NCBI GenBank assembly: GCA_016297915.1
Contig: JAEDFU010000003.1
Location: forward strand, 15,017-79,016
DNA from: Clostridia bacterium
Lineage (GTDB): Bacteria > Bacillota > Clostridia > Christensenellales > UBA1242
Length of the DNA stretch: 64,000 bases
Reading direction: 5' to 3'
The position numbers were made by a program, and so were the translations under genes. Below are positions 1 to 8,630 of this stretch, one piece after another (positions within the stretch are counted from its first letter, which is position 1; every line of letters starts with the position of its first letter). The notes beneath the pieces are model-generated. The model did no database searches and had not been told where the DNA came from. It was given only the letters and a program-made list of their open reading frames with translations.

Positions 1-107
1 GAATTGATGTGTGTGATAAATGTCACCCATTCTATTCTGGTAAGCAAAAACTTGTAGACACTGCTGGTAGAGTAGAGAAGTTTAAGAAAAAACACAATTT
101 AGATTAA
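1..107 (+). CDS. rpmE: Ribosomal protein L31, C-terminal part (partial)
   Basis: The open frame enters from the left edge (first full codon at base 3) and stops with TAA at 105-107. The visible residues include VCDKCHPFYSGKQKL, the zinc-ribbon CxxC and the HPFYTG-like block typical of the zinc-binding form of L31 in the large ribosomal subunit. The N-terminal half lies outside the window. A hairpin terminator follows directly. The order rpmE-prmC-prfA is common in Bacillota, which supports the call. Confidence 0.9.
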   Translation, partial: IDVCDKCHPFYSGKQKLVDTAGRVEKFKKKHNLD

Positions 108-119
108 TTAAAAAATCTA

Positions 120-152
120 GGCAGACTATATTTATAGTTTGTCTATTTTTTA
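120..152 (+). terminator. Intrinsic terminator after rpmE
   Basis: GCAGACTATA pairs across a very short loop with TATAGTTTGTC (one G-U pair) and is followed by a run of T. It separates rpmE from prmC. Confidence 0.75.
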
Positions 153-164
153 TTTTAAATTTAG

Positions 165-194
165 TTGCAAAATATACAAAAAACAAGTTAAAAT
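165..194 (+). promoter_or_regulatory. Putative promoter for prmC-prfA
   Basis: TTGCAA at 165-170 and TAAAAT at 189-194 are separated by 18 bp, about 60 nt upstream of the prmC start. This is a moderate match in an A+T-rich gap. Confidence 0.4.
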
Positions 195-253
195 AATTAT
201 GTATCCAAAGAATTAAAAAATCATATATCAAATAAAAATCAAAGGAAATAATT

Positions 254-1150
254 ATGAAAAAAAGCGAAATTTTGACTATTGCATACGACAAACTCAAAGC
301 AAGTAATATTCCAGACTATGAGGATAGTGCCAAGAGACTTCTTGCCCATGCACTTGGACTTGAATATGTTGACCTATTCAAACTAGAAAATATCGACGAT
401 GACAAAGTCAGCGATTATCTCAAACTTATTGATGAGAGATGCAATCACGCACCTCTTGACAAGATCATTGGCTACAAGTATTTTTATACCATCAAAATTC
501 CTTTTAACAAAAATGTGCTTACTCCAAGATATGAGACCGAGCTTATGGTCGATAGAATAGTCACAGACATAAGAATTATCTATGCACAAGCCAAACTTGG
601 CGTAAACATCAGTCCAATTACAGTATTAGATATGTGCACAGGTTCAGGATGTGTTGGTCTTGCAATTGCCAATACAACAGGTGCCAATGTAACTCTTTGT
701 GATGTGGATAATAATGCACTGAATATTGCCAAGAGTAATAACGAGCTCAACAACAAAATAAGAGAGTCCAAAGGCGAGCCTCCAATCAACCCAAATTTTG
801 TGTTGTCAGATATGTTTGACGACATTAAGTGGAAGTTTAATATAATTGTTTGCAACCCTCCTTACATCAAGTCCAAAGACCTAAACAAACTCGAAATCGA
901 AGTAAGAGACTTTGACCCAATGCTTGCCCTTGACGGCGGAAAAGACGGATTGGATTTTTATAGAAGAATTGCCAAAGAGGGGCACAAATATCTCAAGGAT
1001 GGCGGAATAATGTATTTGGAAGTAGGTTACGACCAAGCAAGCAAGGTTGCCAAAATGCTTGAGAAAAATTACGAAGTCCAAATCAAGAAAGATTTGGCAA
1101 ATATAGATAGATTTATAATCGCAAAAAAGAGAGTAAAAAATGCTAAATAA
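254..1150 (+). CDS. prmC: Release factor glutamine methyltransferase PrmC (HemK)
   Basis: SAM-dependent N5-methyltransferase that modifies the glutamine of the GGQ motif in peptide-chain release factors. The 298-residue length is normal. The N-terminal helical domain (about 1-95) binds the release factor. The Rossmann domain shows the SAM-binding stretch LDMCTGSGCVGLAIA and the catalytic NPPY motif (VCNPPYIKS, about residue 200). The start ATG follows AAAGGAAATAATT. It overlaps its substrate gene prfA by 11 bp, the classic arrangement, so the two are co-transcribed. No unusual residues were seen. Confidence 0.95.
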   Translation: MKKSEILTIAYDKLKASNIPDYEDSAKRLLAHALGLEYVDLFKLENIDDDKVSDYLKLIDERCNHAPLDKIIGYKYFYTIKIPFNKNVLTPRYETELMVDRIVTDIRIIYAQAKLGVNISPITVLDMCTGSGCVGLAIANTTGANVTLCDVDNNALNIAKSNNELNNKIRESKGEPPINPNFVLSDMFDDIKWKFNIIVCNPPYIKSKDLNKLEIEVRDFDPMLALDGGKDGLDFYRRIAKEGHKYLKDGGIMYLEVGYDQASKVAKMLEKNYEVQIKKDLANIDRFIIAKKRVKNAK

Positions 1151-2210
1151 AATACGATTTTTGAAAGAAAAATTTTTGGAAATAGAAAAAGAAATGCTAC
1201 TTCCAGAGATTATTGCAGACAACAAAAAATACACCGAATTATGCAAGGAATACAACGAACTAGAACCAATAAGTCAGGCCTATGATGACTATTCTAAGAT
1301 ATTGAACACCATGCAAGAGGACGAAAAATCTCTTGAGACTGAGACAGATAATGAACTTAGATCTCTACTTAACTCAGAGATTGAGGATTGCAAAAAAGAA
1401 ATAGAAAAATTGGACGAGCATATCAAAATTTTGCTTCTTCCAAAGGACGACAATGACGAGCTTAATGTTATTTTGGAAATAAGATCTGGTGCAGGCGGAG
1501 AGGAGGCAAGTCTTTTTGGAGGAGTGCTACTTAGAATGTACTCAATGTATGCCGAGAGTAAACGCTGGAAGGTTGAAATATTATCCGCAAACGAGACCGA
1601 ACTTGGAGGCATCAAAGAGGCACAAATTAGAATTAGTGGCAAAGGTGCTTATAGCAAATTTAAGTACGAGAGCGGTGTTCACCGTGTTCAAAGAGTGCCA
1701 GAGACCGAGAGTTCTGGTCGAATTCACACAAGTACTGCAACAGTTGCTGTTTTGCCTGAGCATGAGGAAGTTGATGTAGATATTAATGACAAGGACTTGC
1801 AAATTGATGTATATAGATCAGGTGGTGCAGGTGGTCAGCATGTAAACACTACAGATAGTGCTGTTAGAATTACTCACTTGCCAACAGGAATAGTTGTTGC
1901 TTGCCAAGACGAACGCTCACAACTCAAGAATAGAGAAAAAGCCATGTCAATTCTCAAGAGCAAACTCTATGATTATTTCCAAATGCAAGTAGACGAAGAG
2001 TATGCAAATAATCGTCGAAATCAAATAGGAACAGGAGACCGAAGCGAGAGAATAAGAACATACAATTATCCTCAAAGCAGACTCACCGATCACCGAATTA
2101 ACTATACTTCTTATAATCTAGAGGCTTTTTTGAATGGAGACTTGGACGACTTGATTTCAAACTTGTCTATAGCCGAACAAAAAGAAAAACTCGAAAAAAT
2201 CACTCTATAA
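1140..2210 (+). CDS. prfA: Peptide chain release factor 1
   Basis: Class I release factor that reads UAA and UAG and triggers hydrolysis in the ribosome. The 356 residues are standard. The sequence HTSTATVAVLPE is characteristic of RF1 rather than RF2, and SGGAGGQHVNTTDSA contains the universal GGQ whose glutamine is the PrmC target. The start lies inside the end of prmC, so translation is probably coupled. A strong hairpin terminator follows at once. Confidence 0.96.
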   Translation: MLNKIRFLKEKFLEIEKEMLLPEIIADNKKYTELCKEYNELEPISQAYDDYSKILNTMQEDEKSLETETDNELRSLLNSEIEDCKKEIEKLDEHIKILLLPKDDNDELNVILEIRSGAGGEEASLFGGVLLRMYSMYAESKRWKVEILSANETELGGIKEAQIRISGKGAYSKFKYESGVHRVQRVPETESSGRIHTSTATVAVLPEHEEVDVDINDKDLQIDVYRSGGAGGQHVNTTDSAVRITHLPTGIVVACQDERSQLKNREKAMSILKSKLYDYFQMQVDEEYANNRRNQIGTGDRSERIRTYNYPQSRLTDHRINYTSYNLEAFLNGDLDDLISNLSIAEQKEKLEKITL

Positions 2211-2215
2211 TTAAG

Positions 2216-2241
2216 ACGCAAAGTTCGCTTTGCGTTTTTTT
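2216..2241 (+). terminator. Intrinsic terminator after prfA
   Basis: ACGCAAAG and CTTTGCGT form a stem with a TTCG tetraloop, followed by eight T residues. Confidence 0.92.
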
Positions 2242-2244
2242 TGT

Positions 2245-2273
2245 TTGGACAAAACTATAAATGGTGCTATAAT
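2245..2273 (+). promoter_or_regulatory. Sigma-A promoter for trpS
   Basis: TTGGAC at 2245-2250, a 17 bp spacer, and a perfect TATAAT at 2268-2273. The start codon of trpS is at 2297, so the leader is very short and no T-box fits before it. Confidence 0.75.
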
Positions 2274-2296
2274 TAATCAACCAAAAAGGAGAATTT

Positions 2297-3292
2297 ATGG
2301 ACAAAAAGACTATTTATACAGCAATCAAGCCTACAGGTATACTAACATTAGGTGGATATATTGGTGTTGCTCAAAATCTCAAAGACATGGTCAAAGAATA
2401 CAATGCTTATATCTGTATCGCTGACTTGCATGCCTTAACAATCAATCCAGACCCACAAGTCTTGAGAGAAAATTCGTACAAACTTTTGGCACTTTATTTG
2501 GCTCTAGGAATAGATACAAATAAGTGTACTTTGTATCTTCAAAGTCAAGTGCCGGAGCATGCTGAGATTAATTGGATTTTGTCCAACTTTACAATGTTCG
2601 GTGAGGCTACAAGAATGACACAATTCAAAGATCACCAAGCCAAGTCCAAAGAGGTTAATATGGGACTGCTCAACTATCCAATACTTATGGCAGGCGATAT
2701 ACTCTTGTACGATACAGATATCGTTCCAGTTGGAATTGACCAAAAACAACATGTTGAACTCTGCCGAAACATTGCAATAAGATTTAATCACAAAATGGGA
2801 GATACTTTCAAAGTCCCAGATGTTATGATTCGAAAGGAAGGCTATAAGATATGTGGCCTAAGTGACCCAACCAAAAAGATGTCTAAGTCCGAAAGGGGCG
2901 ATACTGGAACAATCTTTGTGGAAGATAGCAAGGAAGACATTATCAAAAAGGTTAAGCGTGCAGTAACAGATAGCGAAAACGAGATTAAATATGATCCAGA
3001 AAACAAGCCTGGTGTCAGCAATTTGCTTACAATTTATGCGTGCCTCAAGAATATTGATGTATCCTCTGTCGCAGCACAATTTGAGGGGCAAAATTATGGA
3101 ACGCTCAAAACGGAAGTTGCAAATGCAATAATCGAGACGCTAGAGCCTCTCCAAAAAAAGTACTACAAGTATCTTGAGGACAAAGATTACTTGGATGAAA
3201 TCTTGGCAAAAGGCAAACTGAAAGCTCAAGCCAAAGCTAGAGAAACGCTTGCAAAAGTATATAATACTGTGGGGCTAATTCCTGCCAAATAA
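2297..3292 (+). CDS. trpS: Tryptophanyl-tRNA synthetase
   Basis: Class Ic aminoacyl-tRNA synthetase charging tRNA-Trp. At 331 residues it has family length. The HIGH-like motif is TLGGYIGV (residues 16-23) after the KPTG stretch, and the KMSKS loop is intact (TKKMSKSERG, about residue 194). AGDILLYDTDIVPVGIDQKQH is the expected Trp/Tyr-family core, with the conserved VPVG.DQ.QH block. RBS AAAAGGAGAATTT precedes the ATG. The very short leader after its promoter argues against T-box control. Confidence 0.95.
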   Translation: MDKKTIYTAIKPTGILTLGGYIGVAQNLKDMVKEYNAYICIADLHALTINPDPQVLRENSYKLLALYLALGIDTNKCTLYLQSQVPEHAEINWILSNFTMFGEATRMTQFKDHQAKSKEVNMGLLNYPILMAGDILLYDTDIVPVGIDQKQHVELCRNIAIRFNHKMGDTFKVPDVMIRKEGYKICGLSDPTKKMSKSERGDTGTIFVEDSKEDIIKKVKRAVTDSENEIKYDPENKPGVSNLLTIYACLKNIDVSSVAAQFEGQNYGTLKTEVANAIIETLEPLQKKYYKYLEDKDYLDEILAKGKLKAQAKARETLAKVYNTVGLIPAK

Positions 3293-3302
3293 CTCAAAAA
3301 AT

Positions 3303-3342
3303 AAATATCTAAGCCATTTTGTTTGACTTAGATATTTTTATT
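3303..3342 (+). terminator. Terminator after trpS
   Basis: AAATATCTAAG and CTTAGATATTT form an 11 bp stem followed by T-rich sequence. Confidence 0.75.
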
Positions 3343-3388
3343 TAATATAATGAGGGTAAATATAGTAACACTTAGAGGTTTGGTTCAA

Positions 3389-4000
3389 ATGTTTTTGACA
3401 CTTAAGAAAAAAGGTCACAAAATATTTTTGCTACTATTGCAGTTTGGTGCAATGGCAAGCCTTTTTGTTGTTATGTTCGACAAAGAAGCCGTATTTATAT
3501 TTAAGGATTTTGTAGATAGGCTTCAACTTGATATGGATATGCAAATAAGCCTAATTAGGCTACTTTTGCCAGTTAGGATGCTTTTGCATAGCCCATCACT
3601 ATATGCAATTATATTCTTGCTAACACCTATTTTTGTTTTGGCAAGCAGTATTTATCTAAGGGCTAGTATTAGCACTGAGCCTTTTGTTTATGAGGAAAGC
3701 GATGTTCAATCCAAAACTTATGATATCATAAGTTATGTTGAACAAAAAAATTGTTCTTATCTCAAGACCATGAGGTTACTTTTGTGAGATAATCTTTTTT
3801 AGACAGGGAAAATATACATTAATCACCGCAAGTGAGTTATGCGATGAGTCTTTTTGTATTCCGACTAATTTACCTGTCTTTTTTCTGTTACAAGTCGTTG
3901 TGGGTCAAAGTCATTGTCTTTGGGAGTTAAAAGCCAATGCGACCCCAAAAAAATCTATGAGTTTAACGATTTTTTTGTGGACTTGGCAGAAAAACTGTAA
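3389..4000 (+). pseudogene. Membrane protein gene with two compensating frameshifts
   Basis: The first frame runs from ATG 3389 (AGAGG 10 nt upstream; an upstream ATG at 3350 has no RBS) to TGA at 3785-3787 and encodes about 132 residues with two hydrophobic segments. From 3774 another frame is open with protein-like content (GYFCEIIFFRQGKYTLITAS, then ELCDESFCIPTNLPVFFLLQ and ANATPKK). After the seven-A run at 3947-3953 the original frame again gives a plausible end, IYEFNDFFVDLAEKL, with stop at 3998-4000. Both flanks share one frame and the middle is shifted. This fits an inactivated gene, assembly indels, or, less likely, programmed shifting. The family was not recognised. Confidence 0.5.
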
Positions 4001-4141
4001 CAAAAATTTCTAATATGTAATTTTTTAAGTAGTAATAAAAAGGTTAATAAATTTGCAAATTTTGAATGTGAAAAGATTTTTAAACAAAAGTCAATTAAAT
4101 ATTCTGACTAAACACATCAAGTTTTGCAAAAAATAATATAT

Positions 4142-4160
4142 CCGAAACACAATATTTCGG
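4142..4160. promoter_or_regulatory. Inverted repeat before the YwaF-ABC gene
   Basis: CCGAAA (4142-4147) and TTTCGG (4155-4160) form a perfect 6 bp inverted repeat 16 bp before the start codon. It could be an operator or a leader hairpin. There is no recognisable Shine-Dalgarno site between it and the ATG. Confidence 0.35.
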
Positions 4161-4175
4161 AACAAAATAAATATT

Positions 4176-6398
4176 ATGTTGTTATTTAGTTATTTAATTA
4201 TTGCCATAGTAACAGGAATACTGTTTCTGGTTTATTGGATTTTAAAAAAGAAAAACAAATTAACTGGCAAATATCAAAAGATTTTGATGTATGTACTTGC
4301 CGGTATGTTTTTCTTACGCTTTATGTGGCGAAAAGATAGTCTAGCGGATAGCTATCAACTTATTAGCAATAACTTTGATAGCAAAATCCTGAATGTGTAT
4401 TCAATCATTGTTACATGGTTTACATATTCATCAACCCTGATACTAATATTGTATCCTTTCTTTGATATTCACGGCAAAAGTGTCCTTGTTAAATATTTTG
4501 TGCTTCCAATGGCAATAATTTCGTGTATAAGCTTTTGGATACTTGGAATTGCTATTGACGGAAGAACAGCGTTTGAAGGCTTTAATATACGAATGCTTAT
4601 TATGTCGTGCGAATTTGCTTTGACACTAACTTGTGCACTTATAGTGTTTGTATCAAATGGATATTTTAAATCCCCCAAAGGTCAACTCAAAATCCTATGG
4701 TATTTGCCACTTTTGCTTTTGGCAACAATGCCTCCATATGTTTTGCAAGGACTTTTTGGTAGGGTTAAGTACAGCGTAGAACTCAAAGGTTTTAGTTTGC
4801 CACATCGTATTATTTTGTATTTTGCATTTATAATTCCGGTTTGTTTGTATTTGTTGTTTCACAAAAAAGACTCAACGACCAAAAGAGCAGTGCTTTTGTA
4901 CATTAGTTTGGGAACGCTTATGTCATTTAGCTGTGGATACAAATTCCCAGATTTTTTGGATATAACGCATTGGCCATTTCATTTGTGTAATACAGCTATG
5001 TATATAGTAGCAATTTGCTTAATTTTCAAACTGAACAAATTATTTTATTTTACATACTTTATCAATGTCCTTGGAGCTCTGCTTGCAATGCTGATGCCAA
5101 ATTATTCATCTAGTGCAAATTTGCTTGATAGTGGGATAGTTAATTTTTATATCAATCACTATATCGCATTCTTCATGCCTCTGCTTATTGTGGCACTAGG
5201 AGTTTATGCGAGACCAAAACTCAAAGAATTTATATATTCCATGGTTGGCTTTCTAGTGTATTTTGTACTAGTTCTCATCTTAAATGCATGGTTTAGCAAC
5301 TATGGTAGTGTGGATTATTTCTTTGTTAATAGTGACTTTATAGCCGACAAGCTAGGCAATTGGTGCGAAATAATTAGAGAAAATCATATCTGGCACTTTA
5401 TGATAGGTAATCTTAGTTTTACATTCTATCCATTGTATCAGGCACTATTCTTTGTTGTGTATGTAGCACTTGGTGCTGGTGTTTGGTTTGTGTATGAGGG
5501 TGCTTATACTTTTGTTGACACATTATATGACATTCAAGCTCGCAAGCAAAAAATCAAACTAGATATGCTAGCACTTGAAGTTGCGCTAAAAGGGAGGGGA
5601 AAAGACGAACCTATGAACAAAAATAACAAAAACAAATTAGTCTTACAAAACTTTAGCAAACGCTATGGTAAAAGTGATGTTTATGCCGTAAAAGACGCAA
5701 ACCTTGAAATCAATGGAGGAGAGATATTTGGATTTTTGGGTTCTAACGGTGCAGGCAAAAGCACTATAATCAAATCCATTGTTGGCATTCAGCCAATCAC
5801 AAGCGGAAGTATTGAAGTTTGTGGCTATGATGTCAACAAACAATCGGTCATGGCAAAAAAGAATATTGGATTTGTGCCAGACCACTATGCTTTGTACGAA
5901 AAACTTACTGGTAGAGAATATATAAATTATATAGCTGACTTATATGATGTGAGTTTGGACGATAGAACTAAGGCAATCAATAAATATGTTGAATTATTTG
6001 AACTAAATGATGCTTTTGATAATCAAATCAAGACATATAGTCATGGTATGAAACAAAAAATTGCCATAATGTCTGCTCTTGTTCACAATCCTAAGGTTTG
6101 GATTTTGGATGAGCCACTTACAGGACTTGACCCAAATAGCATTTATCAAGTTAAGGTCTGCATGAAAGAACATGCCAAAAAGGGCAACATCGTGTTTTTT
6201 AGTAGTCACCTAATTGATATCGTTGAGCAATTGTGCGACCGTATCGCAATAATCAAAAAAGGCAAAATTCTTACAGTTCAAAATGTGGCTGATATCGAAA
6301 AAGATTGTTCTCTTGAGGAGTATTATCTTAAGATTGCATCTCAAAAAGTACAACCAGCCAAGGTCAAAGAATCCGAAAAAGTATTACAACAAAATTAA
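4176..6398 (+). CDS. YwaF-like membrane protein fused to an ABC transporter ATPase
   Basis: A 740-residue two-part protein. Residues 1 to about 460 are polytopic membrane sequence (roughly 12 hydrophobic segments); its second half resembles the YwaF family, with WPFHLCNTAMYIVAICLIF and the later NFYINHYIAFFMPL block. Residues about 485-740 are an ABC ATPase: Walker A GSNGAGKST (about 522), signature YSHGMKQK (about 622), Walker B VWILDEP (about 641), then the switch histidine in FFSSHL. An in-frame ATG at 5613 (residue 480) sits after AGGGAGGGG at 5591-5599, so a free ATPase could also be made. The permease gene follows 42 bp downstream, implying an ABC-2 type exporter. The start ATG lacks an evident RBS. 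Confidence 0.8.
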   Translation: MLLFSYLIIAIVTGILFLVYWILKKKNKLTGKYQKILMYVLAGMFFLRFMWRKDSLADSYQLISNNFDSKILNVYSIIVTWFTYSSTLILILYPFFDIHGKSVLVKYFVLPMAIISCISFWILGIAIDGRTAFEGFNIRMLIMSCEFALTLTCALIVFVSNGYFKSPKGQLKILWYLPLLLLATMPPYVLQGLFGRVKYSVELKGFSLPHRIILYFAFIIPVCLYLLFHKKDSTTKRAVLLYISLGTLMSFSCGYKFPDFLDITHWPFHLCNTAMYIVAICLIFKLNKLFYFTYFINVLGALLAMLMPNYSSSANLLDSGIVNFYINHYIAFFMPLLIVALGVYARPKLKEFIYSMVGFLVYFVLVLILNAWFSNYGSVDYFFVNSDFIADKLGNWCEIIRENHIWHFMIGNLSFTFYPLYQALFFVVYVALGAGVWFVYEGAYTFVDTLYDIQARKQKIKLDMLALEVALKGRGKDEPMNKNNKNKLVLQNFSKRYGKSDVYAVKDANLEINGGEIFGFLGSNGAGKSTIIKSIVGIQPITSGSIEVCGYDVNKQSVMAKKNIGFVPDHYALYEKLTGREYINYIADLYDVSLDDRTKAINKYVELFELNDAFDNQIKTYSHGMKQKIAIMSALVHNPKVWILDEPLTGLDPNSIYQVKVCMKEHAKKGNIVFFSSHLIDIVEQLCDRIAIIKKGKILTVQNVADIEKDCSLEEYYLKIASQKVQPAKVKESEKVLQQN

Positions 6399-6440
6399 AA
6401 AACAATAGACTTTTTGAAAAAATCGAAAAAGGAGGAGAAA

Positions 6441-8090
6441 ATGAGCGGACTCAAAACTTTGTGTAAAATGCAACTTAAAGACCGAATAAACTTGAGTTTT
6501 TTGAAAAGTGTCAAAGAGACCATATTCAAAATTATTTTGTCGATTATTAAATTTGCACTGATTACAATAGTTATATATTTTGGATTCTATATTTTGAGTT
6601 ACTTAAGACTTGTGTCATTACTACCGGGCGTTCCCGAAAACTTATTTGAAGTAATTTTTACATGTCTTATGTTGCTGTCAATTATCGTATGTTCGTTTGG
6701 ACTGGTCAAAACATTGTATTTTGCCAAAGATAATTTTGTTTTGCTAACAATGCCGGTTGATAGAACTAAGGTTTTTATGTCAAAATTAATAGTATTTTAC
6801 ATATATGAATTTATCAAAAACCTCAACTATTTTCTTCCGCTTTTGGTTGCGTATGGAATTATAAACAAGATGCCATTTTATTATTATTTTTGGCTGATAA
6901 TAGCTATGTTTATAATAACACTTATTCCAGTTTGTATTGGTGCACTTCTGTCTATTCCACTTATGTATATTCAAAATTTTGTCAAATCTTACAAGTTTTT
7001 GGAATATGCATTGGTAGTAGTATTAATCGCAGGCGTAAGCATTGGACTTATTTTGCTTATTAATGCCATTCCTGCCAATTTTGATTTGATAGGCACTTGG
7101 GGGACGACATTTTGGAATATTCAAAACTTTCTAAATTCTTTTAACAAAATATTCTTGCCATTCACATGGATGGCAATAGCAATAGTTGGCAAGAGATACG
7201 GTATCTCAAACAATCTCTTTAGGCTTGACCAGTGGCTTGCTATACTTATAATTTTAGGGGGAATTGCGATTGTTATTGGGCTTACATATCTAATGGTAAG
7301 ACCGATGTATTTTCGTATGGCAAGCACGCCATTTGAGTACAAAAAATCCAAGGTCACCAAAAATATTCCTAATATCAAGCACAATGCATTTTGGTCTAGC
7401 GTTATCAAGGACTTCAAATTAAACTTTCGAACACCAAGCAAATTTTATTCACTGGTGGCTGTAATTATTGGACTTCCTACATCAATCTTTTTGCTTAACA
7501 AAATTTATTCTGCAATGGATACACGACTTACTGGAACAAACATGTCAATTGCATTCAATATCATGTTAATATTGCTAATAGCTCTCTCATCAAATACGGC
7601 ACTAGCACATATTTATAGCGAAGAGGGCAACGCAAGATATCAACTCAAGACCAATCCAAAACCTCAAATTAATTCGTTGATTTCCAAACTCTTTATCAAT
7701 GCATTTGGCATGACATTGTCGATTTTAGTTACAGTAATAATCTTTGCTAGTTTTCTCAAAATCAATATAATTAACACTATTTTAATTTTTGTATTTGTTG
7801 AGAGTTTGTATGTTGGGCACTTGCTTCATAGCGTTGAACTTGACATTATGAATCCGCAAACGCAAAGGTATCAAACTGAGGGCGACAATCTCAGCAATCC
7901 AAATGATATCAAATCGGTTATTTTTGCATTTTTGTTATCAATAATTTTTGCTTATGCCACATATTTTTTGATAAGCGAAAATATGTATGTTGTTTGGGCA
8001 AAAGTTATGTTCGTGGGCGTCTTGTATATGCTAATTAGAACATGGCTATTTGTAAACAAAATCAAGGTTTATTATAAGGAGGTAGGATAA
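6441..8090 (+). CDS. ABC-2 type transporter permease
   Basis: About 549 residues with many hydrophobic segments; the family resembles large ABC exporter permeases (YvfS/ABC-2 style), though no exact family was recognised. ATG 6441 is preferred because GGAGG at 6431-6435 lies just upstream; a TTG at 6414 would put the RBS inside the gene. A long stretch of loops around residues 290-340 (KKSKVTKNIPNIKH) separates two membrane halves. It follows the ATPase gene directly and shares one base with the next gene, so it is almost certainly the membrane partner of that ATPase. The substrate is unknown. Confidence 0.8.
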   Translation: MSGLKTLCKMQLKDRINLSFLKSVKETIFKIILSIIKFALITIVIYFGFYILSYLRLVSLLPGVPENLFEVIFTCLMLLSIIVCSFGLVKTLYFAKDNFVLLTMPVDRTKVFMSKLIVFYIYEFIKNLNYFLPLLVAYGIINKMPFYYYFWLIIAMFIITLIPVCIGALLSIPLMYIQNFVKSYKFLEYALVVVLIAGVSIGLILLINAIPANFDLIGTWGTTFWNIQNFLNSFNKIFLPFTWMAIAIVGKRYGISNNLFRLDQWLAILIILGGIAIVIGLTYLMVRPMYFRMASTPFEYKKSKVTKNIPNIKHNAFWSSVIKDFKLNFRTPSKFYSLVAVIIGLPTSIFLLNKIYSAMDTRLTGTNMSIAFNIMLILLIALSSNTALAHIYSEEGNARYQLKTNPKPQINSLISKLFINAFGMTLSILVTVIIFASFLKINIINTILIFVFVESLYVGHLLHSVELDIMNPQTQRYQTEGDNLSNPNDIKSVIFAFLLSIIFAYATYFLISENMYVVWAKVMFVGVLYMLIRTWLFVNKIKVYYKEVG

Positions 8091-8533
8091 TGAAAAAATC
8101 CACACTTATAATGATAGCCATCGTGTATATTGCTTCAATTGTTGTTATATCTATATTTGGAATGAAATCGGTTGTATATAATGAGGTTATTCCAGTTACA
8201 AAAATTGAATGTCTCAATCAATCGGACGACAAAACTCAAGTTGAATATGACGGAGATATTAAGGTCATATCCGTGGAGTACAAAAAACCCGGCAATGCCG
8301 AAAATCTAACCGGTACAATGGTACAGCTTAGTTGGAGGGTTTTGCCAGATAATGCAAGCAACAAAAAAGTTAAATTTGTTCGTAATCAAACTAGTCGTGC
8401 TGAATTTGTCAAAGACGAAGCAGGCAACGAGGTTGGGCTAATTTTGTTTACAGGCAAAGTTGTTTTGAATATAAAAATTATGTCAACAGATGGAACACAA
8501 ATTTTTGATGAAATAGTTGTGTGGGCATATTAG
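8090..8533 (+). CDS. Membrane-anchored Ig-fold protein (Big2-like)
   Basis: 147 residues. An N-terminal hydrophobic segment (about 5-24) anchors or exports it. The rest resembles a bacterial Ig-like group 2 fold: TGTMVQLSWRVLPDNASNKK matches the usual 'v.PdnAtnkkV' pattern, followed by VVLNIKIMSTDG. The RBS AAGGAGG lies in the end of the permease gene and the start overlaps its stop by one base, so it belongs to the transporter operon. Probably an extracytoplasmic accessory subunit; function unknown. Confidence 0.65.
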   Translation: MKKSTLIMIAIVYIASIVVISIFGMKSVVYNEVIPVTKIECLNQSDDKTQVEYDGDIKVISVEYKKPGNAENLTGTMVQLSWRVLPDNASNKKVKFVRNQTSRAEFVKDEAGNEVGLILFTGKVVLNIKIMSTDGTQIFDEIVVWAY

Positions 8534-8630
8534 GAGGTGTAAATTTTAGGAATTAATATCGAAATTTTAAACAAAATAAATGAAGGATACCAAATTATAG
8601 ATTTCTTCAAAATCAAAAGGAGATAAAATC

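Noticed and set aside
3801..4001. Structured RNA suggested by nested stems (AGACAGG/CCTGTCT, GTTAC/GTAAC, GTTAAA/TTTAAC pseudoknot).
   Set aside because: The same stretch has a long open frame with protein-like content that links to the gene on its left, so coding origin explains it better; the stems are short. The AGACAGG/CCTGTCT stem with T-run could act as a terminator only.
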